8,184 nucleotides of DNA from Phycisphaeraceae bacterium (GCA_020850375.1 JADZET010000071.1:1-8184); one strand, 5' to 3'; numbered from the stretch's first letter, positions 1 through 6,510 are shown. Numbers and translations are program-made. The notes: a model not told the origin generated them from the sequence alone.

Positions 1-137
1 TCGACTGGCCCGACCGCTGGGTCCACGTCCGCCCCAGCAACACCGAGCCGATCATCCGCCTGATCGCCGAGGCCAAAGAGCCCAAGGCCGCCCAGGACCT
101 GCTCAACCAGGTCCGCGCCTGCATGGCAAAGCTGTAG
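1..137 (+). CDS. C-terminal end of a phosphohexomutase (phosphoglucosamine mutase / phosphomannomutase family), partial
   Basis: Only the last 44 codons are in the window; the reading frame starts at base 3 and ends with TAG at 135-137. The residues VRPSNTEPIIRLIAEA match the phosphate-binding loop of domain 4 in the alpha-D-phosphohexomutase superfamily (RPSxTEP), which grips the phosphate of the sugar substrate. These enzymes interconvert hexose 6-phosphates and 1-phosphates in the cytoplasm, for example glucosamine-6-P to glucosamine-1-P on the way to UDP-GlcNAc and peptidoglycan. Many GlmM proteins have Gly where this one has Asn (PSNTEP); the Asn form also occurs in ManB-like members, so glmM versus manB cannot be decided from this fragment. 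The superfamily is near certain and the exact substrate is not. The gene converges on ileS. Confidence 0.85.
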   Translation, partial: DWPDRWVHVRPSNTEPIIRLIAEAKEPKAAQDLLNQVRACMAKL

Positions 138-162
138 CCGCTAGAATCAGAATTCAGGAATT

Positions 163-261
163 TTCACCACGGAGAACACGGAGAGCACAGAGAAGACACG
201 GAGCAAATCCTCAACTACTCGATGAATCGAACTCCGTGTCCTCGGTGCCCTCCGTGGTGAA
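163..261. repeat. CACGGAG-unit inverted repeat between convergent genes, possible bidirectional terminator
   Basis: The left arm (163-203) is built from consecutive units of about 9-11 bp ending in CGGAG or CAGAG. The right arm (232-261) is its reverse complement with one unit fewer. The outer 12 bp, TTCACCACGGAG at 163-174, pair perfectly with 250-261. The inner 9 bp, GACACGGAG at 195-203, pair perfectly with 232-240. About 28 nt of AT-richer sequence forms the loop. The right arm ends 5 bp from the ileS stop and the left arm begins 25 bp after the mutase stop, so a transcript from either side would fold it. No U-run follows on either strand, so intrinsic termination is not certain. I recall similar CACGGAG arrays as dispersed intergenic repeats in planctomycetes and some other phyla, but have not checked this. 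Confidence 0.75.
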
Positions 262-266
262 CTGTC

Positions 267-3176
267 TTAGGTATTGAGCCCCAGCGCCGCCGCGTCACGA
301 TCGCTCAGCACGCCGCCGTCGGAGCGTGGTTTCACCGTCCCGTCGCGCTTCCACGACCGCTGGCAGCGCGGCTCGCCCCGCAGGTCCTGCACCGCGATCG
401 CCGAACCCTCGGCACCCCCGGAAGCCCACGCAAACCGGCTGATGCCACACAAATCCGCCAGATCGACCACATCGATCGCCTTCGCGTCCACGCCTTCCGG
501 GGGCGGCGGGGGAGCAACCAACCCAAGGTCCAGCGGGTTGTCGATCCCCTGCGTCTGCCGCGCCTGCTCGAGCGCCTTGAGCCAGCCATCCCGCCCCCGG
601 AAGATCGCCTCCCACGCCGCATGGGGCTGCACGTCCGGCAGCTCACCGACGCTCGGGAAGGATTGGAGATGAACACTCTCGATCGCCTCGGGCTTCTGCT
701 GATGCAGCGCCGCCCACGCCTCCTCCGATGTGTGCGGCAGGATCGGCGCCGCCAGCCGAATCAGCGAACTGGCCAAGTGATAGATCGTCGTCTGCGTCCG
801 CCGCCGGCGCGGGCTGTCGGGCTTGTCGCAGTAGAGTCGGTCCTTCACCGCCGCCAGATACACCGCCGAGAGCGTGTCATTGCAGAAGTTGAACAATTCC
901 TCTCGCACCCCGCGGAAATTCAGCTCGTTGTAGTCCTTCGTCGTCTGCTCGATGAGCCTGCAAAGCTCGCCGAGGATCCACGCGTCGACGCTCGCCGCGT
1001 CCGCTGGTCCGAACTTGTACCCGTCCTTCGACGGCGTGAAATCGCTCAGATTGCTCAGCAGGAACCGCCACGTGTTGCGGACCTTGCGGTATTCCTCTCC
1101 CGCGTTCTGAAAGAATGACAGATCGACCTTGATGTCATTGTCCGTGTTCAGGCTCGCCACCCACCACCGGCAGACGTCCGCGCCGAAGTCCTTGAGCAGG
1201 TTGTCCACTTCGAGCGTGTTGCCCAGGCTCTTGGACATCTTCCGCCCGTCCTTGTCGACCATGAACCCATGCGTAAAGATCGCCTTGTAAGGCGCCTGGC
1301 CCGTAGCGCCTAGCGACAGCAGCAGCGAAGACTGGAACCATCCACGATGCTGGTCCGAGCCCTCGACGTAGAGGTCCGTCGGCACCGCCTCCTGGCCCAG
1401 ACGCTTGCGCACCATGCCACTCCACGACGTGCCCGAGTCCACCCACACGTCCAGCGTGTCGCCCCCCTTCTGCAGGCCTGCCAGCCCCGACGGCTGTGCG
1501 GCCAGCGCCTTGACCCACTGCGGCGCCGCCGGATCCTGGGCCGGGTCGTACTTGGCCAGCAGCTTCGCCGGCTCATCGCGGAACCACGCGTCCGACCCCT
1601 GCTGCGCCACCACCGCCGCCACCGCGCGCATACTCGCTCCCGTCAGCAACAACTGGTCCTTGCCGGGCCCGTAGAACGCCGGGACCGGCACCCCCCACGA
1701 CCGCTGCCGTGAGATACACCAGTCCGGACGCGTCTCGATCATCCCCCGCAGCCGGCTGCGACCCCAGCTCGGCAGGAACGTCACGTCCTTCTCAATCACC
1801 TCCACCGCCCGGGCACGCAGTGAGGCCGATCGACCCTTGATCGCAAAAGGCTTGTCCACGCCGACGAACCACTGCTCCGTGGCCCGGAAGATCACCGGTG
1901 TCTTGCCCCGCCAGTCGTGCGGATAGCTGTGGGTAAAGACGTGGTCATGCAGCAGATGCCCCGATGTCCGCAGGCGTTCAACCACCAGCGCATTGGCCTG
2001 CCAGACCGTCTTGCCCCGCAACCAGTCCGGTGCCGAGTCGTCGAACGTGCCGTCCGCCAGGACCGGGCAGTACACCCGGAGGCCGTGCTTCTGACCGGTC
2101 TGATAGTCCTCCACGCCGTGCCCCGGCGCGGTGTGCACCATGCCCGTGCCGTCCTCGAGAGTGACATAGTCCGCCGCGACCGTCGGCCGATCGTCCCGAT
2201 CCGCGATGAACGGATGCTTGTACGTCAGCCCGGTCGCCACCAGATCAGCCCCGGTGCACTGACCGAGCTTGCTCACCTTGATCGCCCCAGACATCGCCAG
2301 CACCTTGTCGACCAGCGCGTCAGCCAGGATCGCGTGACACACCCGGCCCTGATGCTCGAACCGGACCAGCCGATACGCCGACGGTGCCGACACCGCCACC
2401 GCCATGTTGGCCGGCAGCGTCCACGGCGTGGTGGTCCAGATCAGATAACTCACCGCCACACCGGCCGACGCTCCCAACGACGCGGGCAGCTTCCGGGAGT
2501 CCGTCACGTCAAACAGCACGTAGACGCTCGTGTCCTGGCGGTCGTAGTATTCAAGCTCCGCCTCCGCCAGGGCCGTCTGGTTGTCCGGCGACCAGTGCAC
2601 GGGCTTGAGCCCCCGAAAGACAATGCCCGCTTCCACCAGGTCCGCCAGCACCTCCAGTTCAGCCGCCTCGTACCGGGCGTCCATCGTGATGTAGGGATTG
2701 TCATAGTCCCCCAGCGTCAAGAGCCGCTGCATCTGCCCGGACTGGAGTTTGATGAACTTGTCCGCGTAGTCCGCGCAGCGATTGCGGATCTGCATGGGGA
2801 CCATGCCCCGCGCCTTCTCGCCCAGCTCGCTGACGACCTTGTGCTCGATCGGCAGCCCGTGGCAGTCCCACCCCGGGATGTACGGCACGTCGAAGCCCGC
2901 CATCGTCTTGGAGCGCACCACCAGGTCCTTGAGCACCTTGTTTAAGAGATGCCCCAGGTGGATCGGCCCATTGGCATAGGGCGGCCCGTCATGGAAGACA
3001 TAAGGCTTCGCCCCGCTCGCGGACCGCGCCTGGCGGATCTTCTCGTAGAGCTTCTGCTGCTGCCAGCGTTTGAGCGTGGCCGGCTCGTTCTGCACCAGGT
3101 TGGCCTTCATCGGGAAGGCCGTCTTGGGCAGGTTCAGCGTGTCCTTGTACGACTTCTGGGCGGTGGGTTGCGTCAT
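267..3176 (-). CDS. ileS: Isoleucine--tRNA ligase (class Ia, cytoplasmic)
   Basis: The 969-residue protein charges tRNA-Ile with isoleucine. Visible in order are the HIGH-type motif HLGH (73-76), WDCHGLPIEHK (103-113), the CP1 editing domain with IWTTTPWTLPAN (246-257) and HTAPGHG-VEDY (348-358), DVWVDSGTSWSG (576-587), EGSDQHRGWFQSSLL (605-619) and the catalytic loop KMSKS (646-650). D357 aligns with the editing aspartate of the family (E. coli D342), so proofreading of valine is expected. It is slightly longer than E. coli IleS (938 aa). Unusually, the C-terminal zinc knuckle is degenerate: only C938 remains where two CxxC pairs are usual. The start is the first ATG, giving the expected N-terminus (TLNLPKTAFPMKANL); no Shine-Dalgarno is seen. 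The gene lies 63 nt downstream of the HYExAFE gene on the same strand and has its own candidate promoter. Confidence 0.97.
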   Translation of the reverse strand: MTQPTAQKSYKDTLNLPKTAFPMKANLVQNEPATLKRWQQQKLYEKIRQARSASGAKPYVFHDGPPYANGPIHLGHLLNKVLKDLVVRSKTMAGFDVPYIPGWDCHGLPIEHKVVSELGEKARGMVPMQIRNRCADYADKFIKLQSGQMQRLLTLGDYDNPYITMDARYEAAELEVLADLVEAGIVFRGLKPVHWSPDNQTALAEAELEYYDRQDTSVYVLFDVTDSRKLPASLGASAGVAVSYLIWTTTPWTLPANMAVAVSAPSAYRLVRFEHQGRVCHAILADALVDKVLAMSGAIKVSKLGQCTGADLVATGLTYKHPFIADRDDRPTVAADYVTLEDGTGMVHTAPGHGVEDYQTGQKHGLRVYCPVLADGTFDDSAPDWLRGKTVWQANALVVERLRTSGHLLHDHVFTHSYPHDWRGKTPVIFRATEQWFVGVDKPFAIKGRSASLRARAVEVIEKDVTFLPSWGRSRLRGMIETRPDWCISRQRSWGVPVPAFYGPGKDQLLLTGASMRAVAAVVAQQGSDAWFRDEPAKLLAKYDPAQDPAAPQWVKALAAQPSGLAGLQKGGDTLDVWVDSGTSWSGMVRKRLGQEAVPTDLYVEGSDQHRGWFQSSLLLSLGATGQAPYKAIFTHGFMVDKDGRKMSKSLGNTLEVDNLLKDFGADVCRWWVASLNTDNDIKVDLSFFQNAGEEYRKVRNTWRFLLSNLSDFTPSKDGYKFGPADAASVDAWILGELCRLIEQTTKDYNELNFRGVREELFNFCNDTLSAVYLAAVKDRLYCDKPDSPRRRRTQTTIYHLASSLIRLAAPILPHTSEEAWAALHQQKPEAIESVHLQSFPSVGELPDVQPHAAWEAIFRGRDGWLKALEQARQTQGIDNPLDLGLVAPPPPPEGVDAKAIDVVDLADLCGISRFAWASGGAEGSAIAVQDLRGEPRCQRSWKRDGTVKPRSDGGVLSDRDAAALGLNT

Positions 3177-3193
3177 GGCGGGGACTCAGGGCC

Positions 3194-3211
3194 TGTTTTG
3201 GAGCCAAAACA
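3194..3211. promoter_or_regulatory. 18-bp palindrome in the ileS 5' region, candidate operator
   Basis: TGTTTTGG and CCAAAACA are perfect 8-bp inverted arms separated by 2 bp. The site lies 17 bp upstream of the ileS ATG and just downstream of the candidate -10 box at 3215-3220, so the predicted transcription start falls inside it. A dimeric repressor bound here would block initiation; alternatively it forms a short hairpin in the leader RNA. There is no T-box-like leader, because the predicted leader is only about 30 nt. The regulatory role is inference; the palindrome is directly visible. Confidence 0.45.
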
Positions 3212-3214
3212 AGC

Positions 3215-3243
3215 ATCATACCCCACAAACCGCCCCCGGTCAG
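3215..3243 (-). promoter_or_regulatory. Candidate sigma-70-type promoter for ileS
   Basis: Read on the minus strand, CTGACC (3238-3243) and TATGAT (3215-3220) are separated by 17 bp, which is the ideal spacing. They match TTGACA and TATAAT at four and five of six positions. The -35 box overlaps the stop codon of the upstream HYExAFE gene. The -10 box ends 38 bp before the ileS start codon. Initiation is expected near 3208, inside the palindrome. Promoter consensus in this lineage is poorly known to me, hence the moderate confidence. Confidence 0.4.
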
Positions 3244-3815
3244 GCGAACAGCGACCCCTCCGTCTCCCGTGGCGACTGGCCCCCCAGCAGTTCCTTCAGC
3301 GGCACGGCTAACCGCTGAAACTCCGCCGCGGGCAGGCTCACCGTCCGCCACCGCTCGCTGCGGTGCCGCATCGCCGCCTGGTAGTCGTTCAGCCGCACCG
3401 CCAGCACCGCGTACCACCGCTTGCCCGACTCGAAATAGTCCATGAACAGCGACGCCGGCGGGGCCGTGTCGCACCAATAGAGAAACGCGAACACCGCCAT
3501 GAACCCCGTGCCGAAGATCCCCTCCCACATCCGCAGGCTCTCGACGTCGTCGCGCGTCACCCAGTTCTGAAGCCCTCGATTCCCTGGCCCGGAGTGCTTG
3601 CGGCCCTTGACGTCCACCAGCAGGTTCGCCCCGTGGGGCCCATACACAACGAAATCAAAACTTTTAAGTGAACTCACCCCGGCGGCCGAACCGCTCCCAT
3701 TCAAAGACCGCGGGGCCAGCGCCCGCTTGGCCTCGTCCACCGCCACGTAGGGGATCGCCTGCTGCCGGAGATAGACTTCGAACGCCTGGTCGTAGTGGAA
3801 TCGTCGCTGAGCCAT
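3240..3815 (-). CDS. HYExAFE family protein, possible PD-(D/E)xK nuclease fold
   Basis: A 191-residue soluble protein of unknown function. Its N-terminus, RRFHYDQAFEVYLR (4-17), carries the HYxxAFE signature that names a conserved family known mainly from planctomycetes. The middle, SFDFVVYGPHGANLLVDVKGRK (52-73), has a beta-strand, hairpin and D-x-K arrangement: with E28, D54, D68 and K70 it resembles the active-site core of PD-(D/E)xK restriction-like nucleases. That fold assignment is my inference. The C-terminal half (W85 to about 170) is aromatic-rich, with VTRDDVESLRMWEGIFGTGF and RWRTVSLP. The reading frame is open upstream to 3950, but I chose the ATG at 3813-3815 because the signature begins five residues later and the upstream stretch is low-complexity. 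No Shine-Dalgarno is visible. It lies 47 nt after the small membrane protein gene and precedes ileS on the same strand. Confidence 0.85.
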   Translation of the reverse strand: MAQRRFHYDQAFEVYLRQQAIPYVAVDEAKRALAPRSLNGSGSAAGVSSLKSFDFVVYGPHGANLLVDVKGRKHSGPGNRGLQNWVTRDDVESLRMWEGIFGTGFMAVFAFLYWCDTAPPASLFMDYFESGKRWYAVLAVRLNDYQAAMRHRSERWRTVSLPAAEFQRLAVPLKELLGGQSPRETEGSLFA

Positions 3816-3862
3816 GGGTGTAGGTCTGAGGGGGGTTGGATGAGGGTTGAGGGAAAAAAGCT

Positions 3863-4138
3863 TCAGCGCTTGCGATATTTGACGGTTCCACTGCCTCCAA
3901 GAATGCCCAGATCGATCAGCACAGCCAGAACGACCAAGACAAGATACCACCCGTCAACCGCTCCCGCCTGGTTCTTCGCCAGCGCGTAGGTCAGCATCGT
4001 CAGCGGCATGAAGAAGAACCCCAGCACCGGCCAAAGGGCCGTCTGATACGCCCGGCTGAAATAATCCGAGCTCAGCCAGACCAGCAGGATGGTCAGCCGC
4101 GGGAAAACCAGCGCCAGAATGGCCATAAGGCAGGGCAC
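3863..4138 (-). CDS. Small integral membrane protein, GTG start
   Basis: A 91-residue protein beginning (M)PCLMAILALVFPRLTILLVW. Three hydrophobic segments are visible: about 4-20, about 33-53 (LWPVLGFFFMPLTMLTYALA) and about 63-78 (WYLVLVVLAVLIDLGIL). It ends in a short basic tail (KYRKR), which favours a cytoplasmic C-terminus. The start is set by AAGGAGG at 4145-4151, exactly 6 nt before GTG 4136-4138; the in-frame ATG four codons later is 18 nt from the same site and is less likely. I recognise the PCL...PRL...W opening as common to small conserved membrane proteins of several phyla, but I know of no function. It lies 77 nt after the AsmA-like gene and 47 nt before the HYExAFE gene, all on the same strand. 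Confidence 0.82.
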   Translation of the reverse strand: MPCLMAILALVFPRLTILLVWLSSDYFSRAYQTALWPVLGFFFMPLTMLTYALAKNQAGAVDGWYLVLVVLAVLIDLGILGGSGTVKYRKR

Positions 4139-4144
4139 GCTTGG

Positions 4145-4151
4145 CCTCCTT
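4145..4151 (-). promoter_or_regulatory. Shine-Dalgarno AAGGAGG deciding the GTG start at 4138
   Basis: The minus strand reads AAGGAGG, six nucleotides, then GTG. This is a near-perfect anti-16S complement at optimal spacing and selects GTG over the downstream ATG at 4124-4126. Confidence 0.8.
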
Positions 4152-4173
4152 GTCCAGCCTGTTCGTCCCCCCA

Positions 4174-4190
4174 CCGGACAACCCGTCCGG
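4174..4190. terminator. Short GC hairpin between the AsmA-like and membrane protein genes
   Basis: CCGGAC and GTCCGG are perfect 6-bp arms around a 5-nt loop, 25 nt after the AsmA-like stop. No U-run follows on the minus strand, so it may be a weak terminator, an attenuator that lowers downstream expression, or chance in GC-rich DNA. Confidence 0.3.
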
Positions 4191-4215
4191 CCCAACTACC
4201 CGCGAGCCCGGCAAG

Positions 4216-5124
4216 TCATTGCGCCGGTTCTTCCTTCGGCTGCTCCTCTTTCTTCTTGTCGCCGAACAGCCCGCCGATCCCCTTTCCCACGCCCTCGATC
4301 GCCTTGCCGGCCCCTTCGACCGCTTTCCCCGCCGTCTGGCCCACCTGCTTGCCCACGTCCACCACCGTCGTCCCCACCTCGCCGACGACCTTCACGCCGA
4401 GCTCGCCCACGCCCCCGAGTTTGTCCAGCCCGCCGGCGAGTTCCTTGGTGATGTCGCCAGGCAGCGACAGTCCCTTCTGCACCACGGCCGCCATGATCGC
4501 CTTGGTCACCACCCCCGACAGGTCCGCCAGCATCACGCCCTTGTCGCCGGCCGTGCCGATGTTCTCCAGCTCGATCTCGGGGATCTGGACCTGCTGCCGC
4601 GTGATCGCACCGCCCACGGGCATCATGTCCACGTCCACCGTGATGTTCTTGAGGACCAGCTTGCGCACGATGAACTTCTTGCCCGGCGCCTCCTCCTTCG
4701 CCGGCTCCTCCGCCGTGCCCTGGAGCTTGGCCAGGTTGTCCAGGATCACCTGATAGTTGGCCTTGCCCTCCTTCTTCTGCAGGCTCATGGTGATGTCCGA
4801 CAGCGACAAGAGCGGCAGCTCCACCGTGTCGCCCATCAGCGACTTGATCGAGACCTCCGTCACGCATTGCCCCATGGTGAAGAAGTAGGGCTTGTCGTAC
4901 CCTTCCGGGTTGGAGATCTGCATACCCTTGAGCTCCACCCGCCCGCCGAACACCGAGATGTTGGCCGAGTCCAGCGACGCCGGCACGCCCAGGGCGTAGC
5001 TCGCCCCGTAGTCCACCCCCGCCTTGACCAGGTGGTTCAGGCTCAGGAACACCACCATCCCCGCCACCACCAGCACAGCCAGGAGCACCCCGACCCCGAT
5101 CAGCACTTTTCGCATCGCTCGCAT
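4216..5124 (-). CDS. Membrane-anchored AsmA-like protein with a Gly/Lys heptad tail
   Basis: A 302-residue protein. An N-terminal hydrophobic segment (about 7-29, after the basic start MRAMRK) acts as an uncleaved anchor, so the bulk should lie outside the cytoplasmic membrane. Residues about 45-200 alternate beta-strands in a style typical of AsmA-like proteins: GVPASLDSANISVFGGRVEL (46-65), ISNPEGYDKPYF (70-81), and KSLMGDTVELPLLSLSDITM (94-113). A Lys/Glu/Pro-rich linker covers about 138-150. From about 236 the chain becomes Gly-rich and helical, with three heptads GK(A/G)(V/I)xG(A/V/L) at 266-286, then a charged end (KKKEEQPKEEP). AsmA-type proteins are linked to envelope biogenesis and lipid transport; function here is inference. 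The start is fixed by AAGGAG six nucleotides upstream. It is the first gene of the minus-strand block and diverges from ribD. Confidence 0.75.
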   Translation of the reverse strand: MRAMRKVLIGVGVLLAVLVVAGMVVFLSLNHLVKAGVDYGASYALGVPASLDSANISVFGGRVELKGMQISNPEGYDKPYFFTMGQCVTEVSIKSLMGDTVELPLLSLSDITMSLQKKEGKANYQVILDNLAKLQGTAEEPAKEEAPGKKFIVRKLVLKNITVDVDMMPVGGAITRQQVQIPEIELENIGTAGDKGVMLADLSGVVTKAIMAAVVQKGLSLPGDITKELAGGLDKLGGVGELGVKVVGEVGTTVVDVGKQVGQTAGKAVEGAGKAIEGVGKGIGGLFGDKKKEEQPKEEPAQ

Positions 5125-5130
5125 GGCATT

Positions 5131-5136
5131 CTCCTT
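5131..5136 (-). promoter_or_regulatory. Shine-Dalgarno AAGGAG for the AsmA-like gene
   Basis: AAGGAG on the minus strand ends 6 nt before the ATG at 5122-5124. This rejects the longer in-frame start at 5172, which would add 16 residues without a hydrophobic or conserved feature. Confidence 0.8.
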
Positions 5137-5167
5137 ACGCGGACCGCTTCGGCCGCGGTTTGTTTCA

Positions 5168-5177
5168 TACAATCATA
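5168..5177. promoter_or_regulatory. Overlapping divergent -10-like boxes between the AsmA-like gene and ribD
   Basis: The plus strand reads TACAAT at 5168-5173, which would put a ribD start near 5180. The minus strand reads TATGAT at 5172-5177, which would start the AsmA-like transcript near 5165. Both leaders would be about 40-50 nt. Neither box has a convincing -35 hexamer at 16-18 bp. The direct repeat CATAC-AAT-CATAC (5166-5178) covers both boxes. The rest of the intergenic region has no coding features and no FMN-riboswitch-like sequence that I can recognise. Confidence 0.35.
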
Positions 5178-5228
5178 CGTCCCAAGGCGTCTAAACCCCA
5201 CCCCTCCGGTGTTCCAGGATCCCTCCGC

Positions 5229-6431
5229 ATGCCCCCGAGCGGCCACGACAAACACATGCTCCGGGCCCTGGCGCTCGCCCGGCGTGGCCGAGGGGCCGTC
5301 GAGCCCAATCCCATGGTCGGGGCCGTCCTGGTCCGTGACGGCAGGGTGCTGGGTGAGGGTTTCCACCCACGCTTCGGCGGCCCCCACGCCGAGGTCGTCG
5401 CCCTTCAGGCCTGCCGTGACGCGGGCCTCAATCCCAAGGGGGCCGACCTTTACGTCACCCTCGAGCCCTGCTGCCACCATGGCAAAACCCCCCCCTGCAC
5501 CGACGCCCTGATCCAGGCCGGCATCGCCCACGTCTACGTCGCCACCACCGACCCCAACCCCCGCGTCGCCGGCAAGGGCACGTCTAGGCTGCGCAAGGCC
5601 GGCATCGCCGTCGAGCTCGGGCTCTGCCGTCGCGAGGCCCAGCAACTGATCGAGCCCTTCGCCAAGTTCATCACCCGCGGCCTTCCTTACGTCACCCTCA
5701 AGTGGGCCCAGACCGTCGACGGACTGATCGCCACCCGCGAGAACGACAGCCGGTGGATCAGCAACGCCCAGAGCCGCAGATGGGTCCACCAGCAGCGCGC
5801 GATGGCCGACGCCGTCCTCATCGGCATCGGCACCGCCCTGGCCGACGACCCCCTGCTGACCGCCCGCGGCCTCCGCTCCCGCCGCAAGGCCCGCCGCGTG
5901 GTCGTCGACCCCAGCCTCCGCCTGCCGACGAACAGCCAGCTCGTCCGTTCCCTGGACAGGTCCAAGGCGTCCCCCTTGCTCGTGGCCGTCAGGCAGCGCC
6001 TCATGGATAACCCCCCCCTCCGCATGAAGGACATGGCCAAGGCCGGCGTCGAGTTCATTGGCTTGCCCCCCCTCGACCCCAAGGGCGACCCCTCTATCCT
6101 GGCCCTCGAACCCCTGCTGCGACACCTGGCCGCCCAGCACGACGCCACCCATGTCCTGGCCGAGGGCGGCTCAACGCTCAACGGCCACCTCCTCCGCCAG
6201 GGCCTGGCCGACGAGCTGGCTGTCTTCATCGCGCCAATACTCCTGGGCGACGCCGGGGCCGTCCCGGCCGTCAGCGGCTTCTGGCCCGCGCGCATCGACC
6301 AGGCCATCACCCTCGAATTGCGCGACACCCAGCGCCTCGCCGACGACCTGCTCCTGACCTACCGCGTGCCCCCCCCGATCGCGTCCCGAAAACGCAAAAA
6401 AGATACAAGACAAGCCAAACACCAGACTTAA
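5229..6431 (+). CDS. ribD: Riboflavin biosynthesis protein RibD (pyrimidine deaminase / reductase)
   Basis: A 400-residue bifunctional enzyme for steps two and three of riboflavin synthesis: zinc-dependent deamination of the diaminohydroxypyrimidine phosphoribosyl product of GTP cyclohydrolase II, then NADPH-dependent reduction of the ribose side chain to ribityl. The N-terminal deaminase shows VEPNPMVGAVLV (25-36), the zinc ligands H53 and E55 (PHAEV), and C81 and C90 in EPCCHHGKTPPC. The C-terminal reductase shows TLKWAQTVDGLIA (156-168), DSRWIS (173-178), IGIGTALADDPLLTAR (198-213) and AEGGSTLNG (311-319). It is somewhat longer than most RibD proteins because of a basic tail (SRKRKKDTRQAK). 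I chose ATG 5229 because the family N-terminus follows immediately and a weak AGGA lies 9 nt upstream; the frame is open back to 5160. No other rib gene is in the window. Confidence 0.96.
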   Translation: MPPSGHDKHMLRALALARRGRGAVEPNPMVGAVLVRDGRVLGEGFHPRFGGPHAEVVALQACRDAGLNPKGADLYVTLEPCCHHGKTPPCTDALIQAGIAHVYVATTDPNPRVAGKGTSRLRKAGIAVELGLCRREAQQLIEPFAKFITRGLPYVTLKWAQTVDGLIATRENDSRWISNAQSRRWVHQQRAMADAVLIGIGTALADDPLLTARGLRSRRKARRVVVDPSLRLPTNSQLVRSLDRSKASPLLVAVRQRLMDNPPLRMKDMAKAGVEFIGLPPLDPKGDPSILALEPLLRHLAAQHDATHVLAEGGSTLNGHLLRQGLADELAVFIAPILLGDAGAVPAVSGFWPARIDQAITLELRDTQRLADDLLLTYRVPPPIASRKRKKDTRQAKHQT

Positions 6432-6469
6432 GACAATATCCCCACGGCGCATCCCCACCCTTGATCGGA

Positions 6470-6475
6470 TACAAT
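6470..6475 (+). promoter_or_regulatory. Possible -10 box for the universal stress protein gene
   Basis: TACAAT, within GGATACAATAG, lies in the 79-nt gap after ribD and 35 bp before the TTG start. No good -35 hexamer is found at 16-18 bp spacing. It would give the gene a promoter independent of ribD. Confidence 0.3.
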
Positions 6476-6498
6476 AGACGTTTTGCCCCAGTCCAACC

Positions 6499-6502
6499 GG
6501 AG
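6499..6502 (+). promoter_or_regulatory. Ribosome binding site GGAG supporting a TTG start
   Basis: GGAG ends 8 nt before TTG 6511-6513. The alternative ATG at 6526 lies 23 nt away from it and would begin the protein directly at the first beta-strand (MLVAV), so TTG is preferred. Confidence 0.6.
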
Positions 6503-6510
6503 CCCACCGC

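Noticed and set aside
1917..2945. 342-codon open frame on the plus strand
   Set aside because: It lies wholly antisense to ileS, and its Arg/His/Val-rich translation has no family features.
3816..3950. N-terminal extension of the HYExAFE gene
   Set aside because: The 45 extra residues have no conserved features and overlap the end of the upstream membrane protein gene; the family signature begins right after the ATG at 3815.
4141..5511. 456-codon open frame on the plus strand
   Set aside because: It runs antisense to the AsmA-like gene and then into ribD in another frame. Its translation is rich in His, Arg and Pro with no recognisable domain, as expected for a shadow in GC-rich DNA.
5100..6152. 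350-codon open frame on the minus strand
   Set aside because: It is antisense to ribD; the Gly/Asp/Ala-rich composition mirrors ribD codons and no motif is seen.
6432..6510. Terminator or riboswitch between ribD and the stress protein gene
   Set aside because: I found no stem with a U-run and no recognisable conserved RNA structure in this gap.
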